This document shows, piece after piece, positions 46,188 to 55,058 of a stretch of DNA of 64,000 nucleotides; the stretch's first letter is position 1; every line of letters begins with the position of its first letter. The stretch comes from Bog-473 sp963745665 (lineage in GTDB: Bacteria > Actinomycetota > Acidimicrobiia > Acidimicrobiales > RAAP-2): assembly GCA_963745665.1 (NCBI GenBank), contig CAVUYE010000002.1, positions 2,356,001 through 2,420,000 of the forward strand, read 5' to 3'. The notes below the pieces were generated by a model. It was not told the DNA's origin. It was given only the letters and a program-made list of their open reading frames with translations, and did not search any database. Position numbers and translations under genes: made by a program.

Positions 46188-46993
46188 AGCCATACCCCGA
46201 GATGCCCCCTGGGCTGACCCTCGCACGTGAGGGAGAGGTCCTCAAGTTGAGCTTCAATCGCCCGGCTCGCCGCAACAGTCTTACTGACCCCATCGTGTAC
46301 GCGCTGACCGACACGATGGACGCTGCGGCCAGTGACGAGTCCGTCAGGGTCATCCATCTGCAAGGTGAAGGCGATCACTTCTGCTCGGGCTTTGACTTGG
46401 CTGAGAGAACACCGGGCCCCGACCGCCCGCGGGTGGGCTCTGTCCACCGACGCATGAACGGTCACGTGAATCGTCTTATCCCTGCGATGCTGACATGCCA
46501 GACTCCCATCGTCTGCACCGCGCGAGGCTGGGTGATCGGCCTTGGTCTCGACATCCTTCTGGCCTCGGACTTCGCCGTGGTGGCCGACGATGCGAGGCTC
46601 TGGGCTCCGTTCACGACTTTCGGATTCACACCGGACAGTGGCGCCACCTGGCTCATCCCTCGTCTGGCCGGCGTTGCTCGAGCGCGCGAGATGCTCATGC
46701 TGGGAGAGAAGGTCTCGGGTGCCGACGCAGCCGTGTGGAACCTGGTCCACCGCGCAGTCTCCGTTTCCGACCTCGATGCCGTCTCCAAGGAACTGGTCAA
46801 CCGCCTGGCTGCCGCACCTACCGTCGCCGTTGGTCTCACCAAGTTGTTGCTCCACCGGGGTCTCACCGCCGACCTCACCAGCCACCTGGCAGATGAGGCG
46901 TGGGCGATGGAGGTCTCCAGTCGCTCGGACGACTTCAAGGAATATGGGCAGGCGAGCAAGGAGAAGCGCGAGCCCCGTTTCACCGGCCGATAG
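46184..46993 (+). CDS. Crotonase-fold protein
   Basis: 269 residues. GTG 46184 overlaps the preceding stop as GTGA. Segments FNRPARRNSL, HFCSGFDL (oxyanion) and ARGWVIGLGLDILLASDF are present. The two catalytic Glu positions read Asp (GLGLD) and Phe/Thr (WAPFTTFG), so it is not a standard hydratase. Together with the MaoC-type gene and the next CaiB gene it forms a rightward group. Confidence 0.8.
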   Translation: MKPYPEMPPGLTLAREGEVLKLSFNRPARRNSLTDPIVYALTDTMDAAASDESVRVIHLQGEGDHFCSGFDLAERTPGPDRPRVGSVHRRMNGHVNRLIPAMLTCQTPIVCTARGWVIGLGLDILLASDFAVVADDARLWAPFTTFGFTPDSGATWLIPRLAGVARAREMLMLGEKVSGADAAVWNLVHRAVSVSDLDAVSKELVNRLAAAPTVAVGLTKLLLHRGLTADLTSHLADEAWAMEVSSRSDDFKEYGQASKEKREPRFTGR

Positions 46994-47037
46994 GCCTCGA
47001 GTGGAGACGTCGCTCGTCCGAACCAATGACGCCGATC

Positions 47038-47050
47038 GGATATAATATTC
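47038..47050 (+). promoter_or_regulatory. -10 box TATAAT, leaderless CaiB start
   Basis: GGATATAATATTC holds TATAAT (47041-47046), followed by 7 nt and ATG 47054. There is no Shine-Dalgarno sequence. Confidence 0.55.
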
Positions 47051-47053
47051 ACA

Positions 47054-48295
47054 ATGGAGTTCGCTGGGGCACAGGCGGGAGCAGTCCGAGCGGCGGGCCG
47101 GCCCCTACAAGGAATCCGCGTGCTCGCCATCGAGCAAATGCAGGCACTTCCCTACGCCACTCAGCTTTTGGCCCGCCTGGGCGCTGACGTCGTCAAAGTT
47201 GAACCGCTCACCGGAGAGCTCGGACGGGCGTCACTTCCTGCCATGTCCGACCCTGAAGGTCGGTCGGTCGGCGCAACGTTCCTCCGCAACAACCTCAACA
47301 AGCGCAGTATGTGCGTCGACCTCAAAAGCACCGAGGGACGTCAACTTGTGCTGGACCTGGCCCCACGCTTTGACATCTTTGCCGAGAACTTCAAGGCAGG
47401 TGCCATGGATCGCATGGGTCTCGGTTACGACGACATTGTCGCCGTCCACCCACGCTGCATCTATGCGTCGGTGTCGGGATTCGGCAACTCCGCCCCGTCC
47501 CCCTACCGCGACTGGCCCGCCTTCGCCCCCATCGTCGAAGCGATGTCGGGGGTCTACGAGATGAAGCGCACTGGCGATCTCCCACCCGTCGTGTCGCCTG
47601 TTGGCGCACTCGGCGACATAGGAGCGGCGCTGTACACCTCCATCGGTATTCTGGCCGCTCTTCGAGACCGTGACCAGACGGGACGGCCCGCATACGTCGA
47701 CGTCGCGATGCTCGACTCCGTCATCGCGATGACGGACATCGTGACCAACTACTGGTCGATGGGCGTCGACAACGGTGACTCAGGCTCTGTCATCAATCAC
47801 GGCTTCCGCGCTGCGGACGGTTGGTTCGTCATGCAGGTCGCACGTGTGCACGTCTTCGAGCGCTTGGCTGAGCTCGTCGGACATCCCGAGTGGGTAACCG
47901 ACGAACGGTTCGATACTCCCTACGGCTGGGTGCAACACCTGGAGGACGTCATTCGGCCCGCCGTGGAGAAGTGGGCGGGCGAGCGCAATCGCCTCGAGGT
48001 CTGCAGAGCGCTCAGCGAGGCCGGCATCGCTGCCGGGCCCTGCGCTCGTGCCGAGGAGCTGGTCGCCGATCCCCATGTCGATGCTCGTCACATGCTTGTC
48101 GGCATTGAGCGGACGGATGGTGTCGACCAACCGGTGCTCGTGCCCGGCAACCCTGCGCTCATCGTCGACCGAATCGAGGGTGGGGACCGCCGAATCCCCT
48201 GGCTCGGCGAACACACCGATGAGGTCCTGCGCAATGAGCTTGGTCTGACCGATGCCGCCATCGACACCCTGCGATCGTCATCGGTGGTCGGCTAG
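47054..48295 (+). CDS. CaiB-type CoA-transferase/racemase family protein, no catalytic Asp
   Basis: 413 residues, normal family length. LQGIRVLAIEQMQALPYATQLL at the N-terminus and PVVSPVGALGDIGAALYTSIG in the middle. The aspartate position reads WPAFAPIVEAMSG (Ala). It could be a racemase-like or divergent transferase. Expressed from its own leaderless promoter 60 bp after the crotonase gene, so it may be regulated apart from it. Confidence 0.85.
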   Translation: MEFAGAQAGAVRAAGRPLQGIRVLAIEQMQALPYATQLLARLGADVVKVEPLTGELGRASLPAMSDPEGRSVGATFLRNNLNKRSMCVDLKSTEGRQLVLDLAPRFDIFAENFKAGAMDRMGLGYDDIVAVHPRCIYASVSGFGNSAPSPYRDWPAFAPIVEAMSGVYEMKRTGDLPPVVSPVGALGDIGAALYTSIGILAALRDRDQTGRPAYVDVAMLDSVIAMTDIVTNYWSMGVDNGDSGSVINHGFRAADGWFVMQVARVHVFERLAELVGHPEWVTDERFDTPYGWVQHLEDVIRPAVEKWAGERNRLEVCRALSEAGIAAGPCARAEELVADPHVDARHMLVGIERTDGVDQPVLVPGNPALIVDRIEGGDRRIPWLGEHTDEVLRNELGLTDAAIDTLRSSSVVG

Positions 48296-48305
48296 AGCGT
48301 TCGAC

Positions 48306-49112
48306 TTACGGGGGGCTCGATTCGTCCCGTCGCCCGAGCCGGCTCCGTAAGCGGCCCAGTGCAGCCACGAATTCGGGGCGACCCATCGACCACTGCTGCG
48401 GTTCAAGTTCAAGAGCGACCGCGTCCGTGGCGTGCGTCACGGCCGCGCTGGCATCGAGCGTCCTGCGGGTCCGGACCGCGAGTGCGCGGTCTCTGCTCGC
48501 TGCCCTTGACGCCAGCTCCCACGCCGTCTCGAGCAGCTCGGCCTCGGGAACGCAGCGCCACGCCAGCTGGCGCCGCGCCGCTTCCTCTCCATCCAAAATC
48601 TCCCCGAACAGCGACAGCGCGGCAGCGCCCTGACGACCGATCCGCTGGCGCAACTGCCACAGATGACCGCCGCCAGGATGTAAACCGACATCAAGGAACC
48701 TCGTCTCGAATCGAGCCGAGGGTGAGCACACGATCACATCGCAGGCCAGAGCGAGATTCATGCCTGCCCCGAGGGCTGGGCCATTGACGGCGGCCACGGT
48801 TGGCAGTTCGCTCTCCATCACGGCGAGGAACCCTGCGTAGGTCTCGCTGAGTGGCGCCTTGGGCTCGAGGAGATCATCGACCGATCCGCCCGAGGAGAAC
48901 ACCGAACCCGTCGCTGCCAGGACGATCGCCCCGACGGTGTCGTCGGCGGCCAGACGGTACATAGCTTCGGCGAGTGCCCGGGTCATGGCGAACGACAGGG
49001 CATTTCGGTCTTCTGGATGGTCAAGAAGGACAGTCGCGACGCCATCGCGCTGATCAATGCGCACGTAGGCCCCGCTTCCCTGCGAGTCCCCGGCACTCCC
49101 AGGCTCCGCCAT
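48306..49112 (-). CDS. Crotonase-fold protein
   Basis: 268 residues, taken from ATG 49112 because TATATT on the minus strand (49124-49119) lies 6 nt before it; ATG 49118 is in frame but would leave no room for a promoter. SSGGSVDDL and VNGPALGAGMNLALACDV are the oxyanion segments. The catalytic Glu positions are Asn (AGMN) and Leu/Asp (RFLDVG). Convergent with the CaiB gene (10 bp) and divergent from the ligase gene. Confidence 0.82.
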   Translation of the reverse strand: MAEPGSAGDSQGSGAYVRIDQRDGVATVLLDHPEDRNALSFAMTRALAEAMYRLAADDTVGAIVLAATGSVFSSGGSVDDLLEPKAPLSETYAGFLAVMESELPTVAAVNGPALGAGMNLALACDVIVCSPSARFETRFLDVGLHPGGGHLWQLRQRIGRQGAAALSLFGEILDGEEAARRQLAWRCVPEAELLETAWELASRAASRDRALAVRTRRTLDASAAVTHATDAVALELEPQQWSMGRPEFVAALGRLRSRLGRRDESSPP

Positions 49113-49116
49113 TCTC

Positions 49117-49127
49117 ATAATATATAC
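49117..49127. promoter_or_regulatory. Bidirectional leaderless promoter core
   Basis: ATAATATATAC lies within 20 bp between divergent start codons. TAATAT (49118-49123) ends 8 nt before GTG 49132 to the right; TATATT (49124-49119, minus) ends 6 nt before ATG 49112 to the left. Both genes would be leaderless from one symmetric core. Confidence 0.6.
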
Positions 49128-49131
49128 ATTC

Positions 49132-50736
49132 GTGTCGAGCGACAGAGATGTAGACGGCGGGTCGGGTGAGGCGCAACCTCGGACAATTCCTGAGGCGCTG
49201 GACCAGGCTGCAGAGCACTATCGGGACGATGAGGCCCTTGTTGACGGCATGACCCGACTTTCGTTCGGCGACCTCGCCGCACGGGTCGACCACATGGCGC
49301 GCGCGCTGGTGGGCAGTGGGATCGAGCGAGGCGATCGAGTGGCCTTGTGGGCACCGAACAGTGCCGACTGGGTGATTACGAGCTTCGCCGTCTATGCCGT
49401 CGGCGGGGTGTTGGTACCGCTGAACACCCGATACCGCGGCGAGGAGGCGGGTCACGTCCTGCGAACCTCCCGGGCCCGTCTGCTCTTCGGCGTGACCGAC
49501 ATGCTCGGCACCGACCTCGTGGAGCTGCTCGCCGACGTACCCGGGCTCGAATCCATTCAGGAGACCGTTGTGTTGGATGGACCGGCACGACGCGGCTGCA
49601 CGACGATCGCCGAGTTCACCGCCCGGGCTCAAGACACACACGGTCCGGAAGTGGCCCGCCGCAAGGGCGCCCTCACCGGAGACGACGCCTCGGATATCAT
49701 CTTCACTTCAGGCACGACCGGCAAGCCTAAGGGCGCCGTACTCGGCCACGGCGCCAGTGTCCGCACCTATTTGGCATGGTCCGAACTTGTCGGCCTGCGA
49801 CGAGGAGACCGGTACCTGATGGTCTACCCGTTCTTTCACACGGCCGGATTGAAGTCGGGACTCCTCGCCTGCGTGTTACGAGGCGCCACCATCGTCCCTC
49901 ACGCCGTCTTCGACGTTGTCCCGGTCATGGAGCGTGTGGCCTCAGAGCGGATCACGATGCTGCCCGGTCCTCCCACGGTCTTTCAATCGATCCTCAATCA
50001 TCCTGATTTCGCGTCCTTCGACCTGTCCTCCCTGCGCCTCTCGGTGACGGGAGCAGCCATCGTCCCCGTGGACGTGATCCGGCGTATGCGCGACGAGTTG
50101 CGCTTCGAGACCGTCGTCACCGGCTATGGCCTGACCGAGACGACGGGCACGGTCAGCATGTGTCGCCATGACGACGCACCCGAAGTGATTGCCACGACCG
50201 TGGGAAGACCACTTCCAGAGGTGAGCGTGCGCGTCGTGGACGACTCCGGCCAGACCGTCGCTACGGACGAGCCCGGCGAGATCCTGGTGCGCGGCTTCAA
50301 CGTCATGCAGGAATATTTCGAGGATCCGACGGCGACGAAGGAGGCAATCGACGAGGAGGGGTGGCTCCGCACGGGAGACATTGGTTTCCTTGGTCGCGAT
50401 GGCAATCTCCGCATCACTGATCGGAAAAAGGACATGTACATCGTCGGCGGCTTCAACGCCTATCCCGCGGAGATCGAGGGAATCATGGTCGGCCACGAGC
50501 ACGTGGGCCAGGTCGCCATCGTCGGCGTTCCCGATGAGCGGCTCGGGGAGGTCGGGGTGGCTTTCGTCGTTCCTCGTCCCGGTCACACGGTCGACCCGGA
50601 CGCACTCGTGGCATGGTGCCGCGATCACATGGCCAATTTCAAGGTCCCCCGATCCATTCGGGTCGTCGATGCTCTGCCACTGAACCCCACAGGCAAGGTC
50701 ATGAAGTTTCAGCTGCGGGCCGAGCTCGCCGGGTGA
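49132..50736 (+). CDS. AMP-forming acyl-CoA ligase, FadD3-like
   Basis: 534 residues. Phosphate loop FTSGTTGKPKGAVLGH (about 190-205), GYGLTETTG at about 330, RTGDIG at about 415, RKKDMYIVGGFNAYPAEIE as the hinge, and C-terminal Lys in NPTGKVMKFQ. The overall pattern is that of FadD3-type (propionate side-chain/ring-fragment) ligases, but the substrate cannot be assigned from motifs alone. Start is leaderless GTG 49132. Confidence 0.87.
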   Translation: MSSDRDVDGGSGEAQPRTIPEALDQAAEHYRDDEALVDGMTRLSFGDLAARVDHMARALVGSGIERGDRVALWAPNSADWVITSFAVYAVGGVLVPLNTRYRGEEAGHVLRTSRARLLFGVTDMLGTDLVELLADVPGLESIQETVVLDGPARRGCTTIAEFTARAQDTHGPEVARRKGALTGDDASDIIFTSGTTGKPKGAVLGHGASVRTYLAWSELVGLRRGDRYLMVYPFFHTAGLKSGLLACVLRGATIVPHAVFDVVPVMERVASERITMLPGPPTVFQSILNHPDFASFDLSSLRLSVTGAAIVPVDVIRRMRDELRFETVVTGYGLTETTGTVSMCRHDDAPEVIATTVGRPLPEVSVRVVDDSGQTVATDEPGEILVRGFNVMQEYFEDPTATKEAIDEEGWLRTGDIGFLGRDGNLRITDRKKDMYIVGGFNAYPAEIEGIMVGHEHVGQVAIVGVPDERLGEVGVAFVVPRPGHTVDPDALVAWCRDHMANFKVPRSIRVVDALPLNPTGKVMKFQLRAELAG

Positions 50737-50758
50737 CCTTGGGTCTCAGCCGTCCGAT

Positions 50759-52045
50759 TCAGGTCCAGGCCACAATAGGGCCGGCTGCCCCGATCATCTC
50801 CGGGAGTTGGTTCGAATCGGTGAGCAAAGTGCAAAACTTCCCTCCTGCCGGGAATCCGCCGAGGACCAACCGACGCAGCCGATCCTGATGGGCAACGGCG
50901 TCCAGGCGATCACCGTCCGGGTCCCATGCCTCAACTGGGACGCTGACGCCGAGCGATGCCGCAGCGTCCACGATCAATGCCGTTACCTCCGCTTCCGCAA
51001 GATCGATGACTGCTAAGGCAGGACGACCCGGATGGCGGAGGAGCGACACTGCGACACATGCCGCGGCGAATCCCGGGGAAGGCGAAGATGGCACGATCAC
51101 CGCCCCAAGCCGTGTGGTGCCGAGCGTGCGGGCGACCCAAAACCCGGCGTTGCCGGCGTCGGCCGCCACCAACGCGCCGGCGGTCACACATTCTCCGTAG
51201 TGCTTGGTGACGCGGCTCGGCGGAAGCGGGCTTGCTTCGACCTTCCACCCCCGCTGTGTCACTTCGGCCAGGCGACTCCGTAGAGGTGGCATGGCCATCG
51301 GTGCGCGGCCGCTGGCACGACACCGCTCGGCGAGCGAGGCGAGGCCGGCTGGAGGGACCATTAGTGCGGGAGCCAGCCGCCACCGTTGATCAGGCGACTC
51401 ATCCGGGTCCAAGCCCGTCGCGATAATCAGGTCGACGTCCCCGAGCCCGCTCAACACGAAATCGTCAGCTTGCAACCCGATCGTGGCGAAATGGTGTTGG
51501 CTCCTCCAGTCGAACACACCCTTGGCACCCCAGGTGTTCAGGACTCCGGCCCCAGTCGACACGGCCAGGTCATGCAGGCCCGGGACCGCCTCGTGCCGGA
51601 CGACGCCGGGACCGGCGAAAAGAACAGTCCTGTCAGCAGTGTCCACGGCCAGGACTGTCTCGTCGGCAGGTTCCAGCCAATTGTCAACGTGCACGCGAGG
51701 CAGCGGAACCGACTCCTGAATCGGCTGACTGGGATCGAGGGTGATGTGAAGCTCCACTTCCGCCGAGGACAATGTCGGAACGATGGCGAGCAACGCCTCG
51801 GCCGAGTCGACCTCGATCGTGAGGCGGGGTCCAGCATCGACCCCGGGAATCCAGAAGACGCCGTCGCCCCGGTGCACCGCAGCACGACCCCCGTGGACCC
51901 TTTGGTGTGCCTCCGCGAAAAGGGACGCCGCGGCGCCTTCCACTGGCACCGACTCGAGCGGGCCGAAAGGTACCCCGTACGTCGTATCGATCCCCGAGAC
52001 AACCGCCACTCGCCGCCAGAGTTCAGAAGCCGGCACGACGCTCAC
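50759..52045 (-). CDS. TPP-enzyme-fold protein, degenerate
   Basis: 428 residues from GTG 52045; a longer frame overlaps the crotonase gene and carries only its shadow. The middle (about 160-240: TVLFAGPGVVRHEAV, GAGVLNTWGAKGVFD) and the C-terminal part (GAVIVPSSPSPGFAAACVAVSLLRHPG) resemble the central and pyrophosphate-binding domains of acetolactate-synthase-like enzymes, with the thiamine-binding GDG pattern missing. The N-terminal part (ELWRRVAVVSGIDTTYGVPFG) recalls the PYR domain, without its usual Glu. Function unknown; adjacent crotonases suggest a CoA-ester role. Confidence 0.6.
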   Translation of the reverse strand: MSVVPASELWRRVAVVSGIDTTYGVPFGPLESVPVEGAAASLFAEAHQRVHGGRAAVHRGDGVFWIPGVDAGPRLTIEVDSAEALLAIVPTLSSAEVELHITLDPSQPIQESVPLPRVHVDNWLEPADETVLAVDTADRTVLFAGPGVVRHEAVPGLHDLAVSTGAGVLNTWGAKGVFDWRSQHHFATIGLQADDFVLSGLGDVDLIIATGLDPDESPDQRWRLAPALMVPPAGLASLAERCRASGRAPMAMPPLRSRLAEVTQRGWKVEASPLPPSRVTKHYGECVTAGALVAADAGNAGFWVARTLGTTRLGAVIVPSSPSPGFAAACVAVSLLRHPGRPALAVIDLAEAEVTALIVDAAASLGVSVPVEAWDPDGDRLDAVAHQDRLRRLVLGGFPAGGKFCTLLTDSNQLPEMIGAAGPIVAWT

Positions 52046-52076
52046 GGGGTGAACCCGTCGGGAGCGGAGCCTCGGG

Positions 52077-52889
52077 TCAATTTGCCGCGGTCCCCTCGAT
52101 GGTCGCCCATTGCGGGTCCCGCTTTTCGGCGAAGGCCGCTGGTCCCTCGACCTGGTCGGGATGGCCCCACATGGAGACCAGCTCGGTAGCCCCGGCCTTG
52201 CAGGCATCGGTCAGTCCCCGCTCGAGCGCACCCCACAGCGCTCGCTTGGTCGCCGCCATGGCGGCGGGCGAGTTCCGGGCGATCTTCTCGGCCAGCTCCT
52301 GAGCCTCTTCGCGGAGACGCTCGGGCGGATCGACCACCTGGCTGATCATGCCAAGGGAAAGCGCACGTTCTGCCGACATGCGCTCATGTCTCCCCACCAG
52401 GGCCATGCGAAGGACGGCCTCGAAAGGCATGCGCCGGGCCAGGCCGATCAGCTCGTAGGCGGCCACCTGCCCCACCGAGACATGGGGGTCGAGGAACGTC
52501 GCGTTCGACGAGGCGATCACGATGTCAGCGTCGGCGATCCAGTGGAATCCCCCGCCGGCACAGATCCCATTCACCGCCGTAATGACCGGCTTCCATACGT
52601 CATTGTGCCAGGAGGTGAAATGAAAATCGAAGTTCTCGCTCGACTCGCGATACCGCTCGAACCCGACGCCGTCGGATGCGATCTCGATCATATCGGCTCC
52701 CGTTTGGAAGGCCTTGCCCTCTCCGGTGTGGACGATCACCCGGACAGCAGGGTCCGCATCCAGCTCCTTCCATGCCACGGCGAACTCATCGCGCATGGCG
52801 TTGTTCATGGCGTTGAGGCGCTCAGGGCGATTGTTGATCAACCAACCGACCGGACCGTGGCGCTCGACTTTCAGTGTCTCATAGACCAT
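52077..52889 (-). CDS. Crotonase-fold protein (paralogue 1 of a tandem pair)
   Basis: 270 residues from ATG 52889 (GAGAGGGA before it). Oxyanion AFQTGADMIEI and VNGICAGGGFHWIADAD. The catalytic Glu positions are His (GGGFH) and His (DPHVSVG), so it is non-canonical. Its C-terminal half is encoded by a 448-bp block nearly identical to that of the next gene, a recent duplication or gene conversion. Expressed leftward behind the ACAD and paralogue 2. Confidence 0.82.
   Translation of the reverse strand: MVYETLKVERHGPVGWLINNRPERLNAMNNAMRDEFAVAWKELDADPAVRVIVHTGEGKAFQTGADMIEIASDGVGFERYRESSENFDFHFTSWHNDVWKPVITAVNGICAGGGFHWIADADIVIASSNATFLDPHVSVGQVAAYELIGLARRMPFEAVLRMALVGRHERMSAERALSLGMISQVVDPPERLREEAQELAEKIARNSPAAMAATKRALWGALERGLTDACKAGATELVSMWGHPDQVEGPAAFAEKRDPQWATIEGTAAN
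52088..52535. repeat. 448-bp near-identical block, copy 1
   Basis: Copy 2 is at 52941-53388 (offset 853 bp). By eye only five base differences are present over 448 bp, about 99% identity, covering the C-terminal halves of the two crotonase genes. Confidence 0.9.
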
Positions 52890-52917
52890 TTGTTTTTCCC
52901 TCTCGTGAACTTCGGCG

Positions 52918-53745
52918 TCATTCGTCGGGAGTGGCTCGAGCGGTCCCCTCGATGGTCGCCCATTGCGGGTCCCGCTTTTCGGCGAAGGCCGCTGGTCCCT
53001 CGACCTGGTCGGGATGGCCCCACATGGACACCAGCTCGGTAGCCCCGGCCTTGCAGGCATCGGTCAGTCCCCGCTCGAGCGCACCCCACAGCGCTCGCTT
53101 CGTCGCCGCCATGGCGGCGGGCGAGTTCCGGGCGATCTTCTCGGCCAGCTCCTGAGCCTCTTCGCGGAGACGCTCGGGCGGATCGACCACCTGGCTGATC
53201 ATGCCAAGGGAAAGCGCACGTTCTGCCGACATGCGCTCATGTCTCCCCACCAGGGCCATGCGAAGGACGGCCTCGAAAGGCATGCGCCGGGCCAGGCCGA
53301 TCAGCTCGTAGGCGGCCACCTGCCCCACCGAGACATGGGTATCGAGGAACGTCGCGTTCGACGAGGCGAGCACGATGTCAGCGTCGGCCACAAAGTGCAA
53401 CCCTCCACCGACGCACATCCCATTCACCGCCGCGATGACGGGCTTCCACACCGCGTTCTGCCAGGATGTCAATCGCAACTCCGCACGACGCGTCCGCCCG
53501 GACTGCTTGCGAAGTGCGTCAGGATCCCGGCTGAGCTGAACAACATCGAGGCCGGTCTGGAATACCTTGCCCGCTCCCGTGTTCACGATGACGCGCACGG
53601 CGGGATCCTCGTCCAACTCACGCCAGGCCACCTCGAGCTCGTCGAGCATCAGCGCATCCATCGCATTGCCGGATTGGGGTCGATTGAAGGTAAGCCATCC
53701 GACCGGTCCTTCGCGTTCGACGAGCAGCGTGGAGTAGGTGCTCAA
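52918..53745 (-). CDS. Crotonase-fold protein (paralogue 2 of a tandem pair)
   Basis: 275 residues from TTG 53745, which overlaps the ACAD stop as TTGA and follows GGGAGG; it aligns with the start of paralogue 1, while GTG 53766 would add 7 residues. Oxyanion VFQTGLDVVQL and VNGMCVGGGLHFVADAD; Glu positions His and His (DTHVSVG). N-terminal halves of the pair diverge (roughly half the residues differ); C-terminal halves are almost the same. The two may form a heteromer. Confidence 0.82.
   Translation of the reverse strand: MSTYSTLLVEREGPVGWLTFNRPQSGNAMDALMLDELEVAWRELDEDPAVRVIVNTGAGKVFQTGLDVVQLSRDPDALRKQSGRTRRAELRLTSWQNAVWKPVIAAVNGMCVGGGLHFVADADIVLASSNATFLDTHVSVGQVAAYELIGLARRMPFEAVLRMALVGRHERMSAERALSLGMISQVVDPPERLREEAQELAEKIARNSPAAMAATKRALWGALERGLTDACKAGATELVSMWGHPDQVEGPAAFAEKRDPQWATIEGTARATPDE
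52941..53388. repeat. 448-bp near-identical block, copy 2
   Basis: Second copy of the block at 52088-52535. Differences seen: gagacc/gacacc, cttggt/cttcgt, a GG/TA pair in the CATGGG region, and gatcac/gagcac. Confidence 0.9.
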
Positions 53746-55058
53746 CTGCGAGGCACCTCCCGCCACGGACGCGCCGAATACGGGTCAGGCTCGCGGGGCA
53801 AACCAAGGACTCGCTCCCCGAGGATGTTCTTGTTGATCTCCGTCGTCCCGCCTTCGATCGTGTTGGCGCGGCTGCGCAGCATTCCCCGGACCTCGTAGGG
53901 CAACGTCTCGGCGTAGGCGCCTAACTCCCCCGCCCAGGCCGTCGCGCTCATACCCAACACCGACGTCGCCGCGAGCTGGATACGCTGGTTCAGCTCGCCC
54001 TGGTGGACCTTGCCGACCGAGCTCTCCGGACCCGGAGCACGCCCAGCGCGGGCTTGGCTGCGGACGCGCTCGTTCGTCCACTCCCGGATGCGCTCCTCGC
54101 AATAGAGGCGCACGATCTCGTCACGGTGCACGGGATCGTCCCATCCTCCCGCTCCACCTTCGGCACTCCGGCGCTTCGCCAACCGAATGAGATAGCCAAC
54201 CCCTGAGCCTCCGATTCGGTCCACGCCCCCCGAGCCGGCGCCCGACACCATCTGTCGTTCCCCGGACAGAGTCGAGTTGGCGACCTTCCAGCCGGCACCG
54301 ACTTCGCCCACCCGGCACGCGTCCGGGACTCGGGCCGCCTGAAGGAAGACCTCGTTGAAGTCGACCTCCCCGCCCATGTGACGAAGCGGGCGGACCTCGA
54401 CTCCCGGCTGGTGCAAATCGATAAGGAAATACGTGAGCCCCTGTCGCTTGGGCACATCGGCGTCGGTCCGGGCCAGCAACACGGCCCAATCCGAGAGGTG
54501 CGCCCATGTGGTCCACACCTTCTGCCCCGTGATGACCCAGTCATCTCCGTCACGCTCAGCCCTTGTCGCCAGCGATGCGAGATCGGAACCGGCTCCAGGC
54601 TCACTGAAGAGCTGACACCAGGCCTCCTCGTTCCGCACAATCGGAGGAAGAAAGCGAAGCCGCTGCTCCTCGGTCCCGTGCGCGAAGAGGGCGGGCGCTG
54701 CCAGGTTGAGCCCAAGTGGATTCAGACGGCCCAAATTGAACGGACTGAGCTCCTGCTCCACCCGTCGGGCCGTCTCCCGCGGGAGATCGAGCCCCCCGTA
54801 GGCGCGAGGCCACGTGGCGGCGACCAAACCAGACCTTCCGAAGACGGGATACCAAGCCTCGTACGCCGCCCTGGTCCGGACCTCCCGGACAGCGGCCGGA
54901 CCACCCCGGCGACCCGCCTCGACCCATGCTGGGGGTACGGCCGACGCAATCCAGGTTTGCACCGAAGCCACGACGTCATCGACGGAGTCATCCGATGACA
55001 CTGGGAGGAGACCATCGACGGCGTCGTGGGAGCTCCGCGTCACGGGGGACTCCATCAT
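53742..55058 (-). CDS. Acyl-CoA dehydrogenase
   Basis: 438 residues, slightly longer than usual because of an N-terminal extension of about 40 residues. QLFSEPGAGSDLASL and QKVWTTWAHLSDW are the flavin-domain motifs, and the C-terminal segment SRANTIEGGTTEINKNILGERVLGLPRE has Glu before GGT. It may provide the catalytic base to a heteromeric enzyme with the 43.5 kb dehydrogenase. Start ATG 55058 or 55055; a 43-codon ORF upstream overlaps it as TGATG. Confidence 0.87.
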   Translation of the reverse strand: MMESPVTRSSHDAVDGLLPVSSDDSVDDVVASVQTWIASAVPPAWVEAGRRGGPAAVREVRTRAAYEAWYPVFGRSGLVAATWPRAYGGLDLPRETARRVEQELSPFNLGRLNPLGLNLAAPALFAHGTEEQRLRFLPPIVRNEEAWCQLFSEPGAGSDLASLATRAERDGDDWVITGQKVWTTWAHLSDWAVLLARTDADVPKRQGLTYFLIDLHQPGVEVRPLRHMGGEVDFNEVFLQAARVPDACRVGEVGAGWKVANSTLSGERQMVSGAGSGGVDRIGGSGVGYLIRLAKRRSAEGGAGGWDDPVHRDEIVRLYCEERIREWTNERVRSQARAGRAPGPESSVGKVHQGELNQRIQLAATSVLGMSATAWAGELGAYAETLPYEVRGMLRSRANTIEGGTTEINKNILGERVLGLPREPDPYSARPWREVPRS

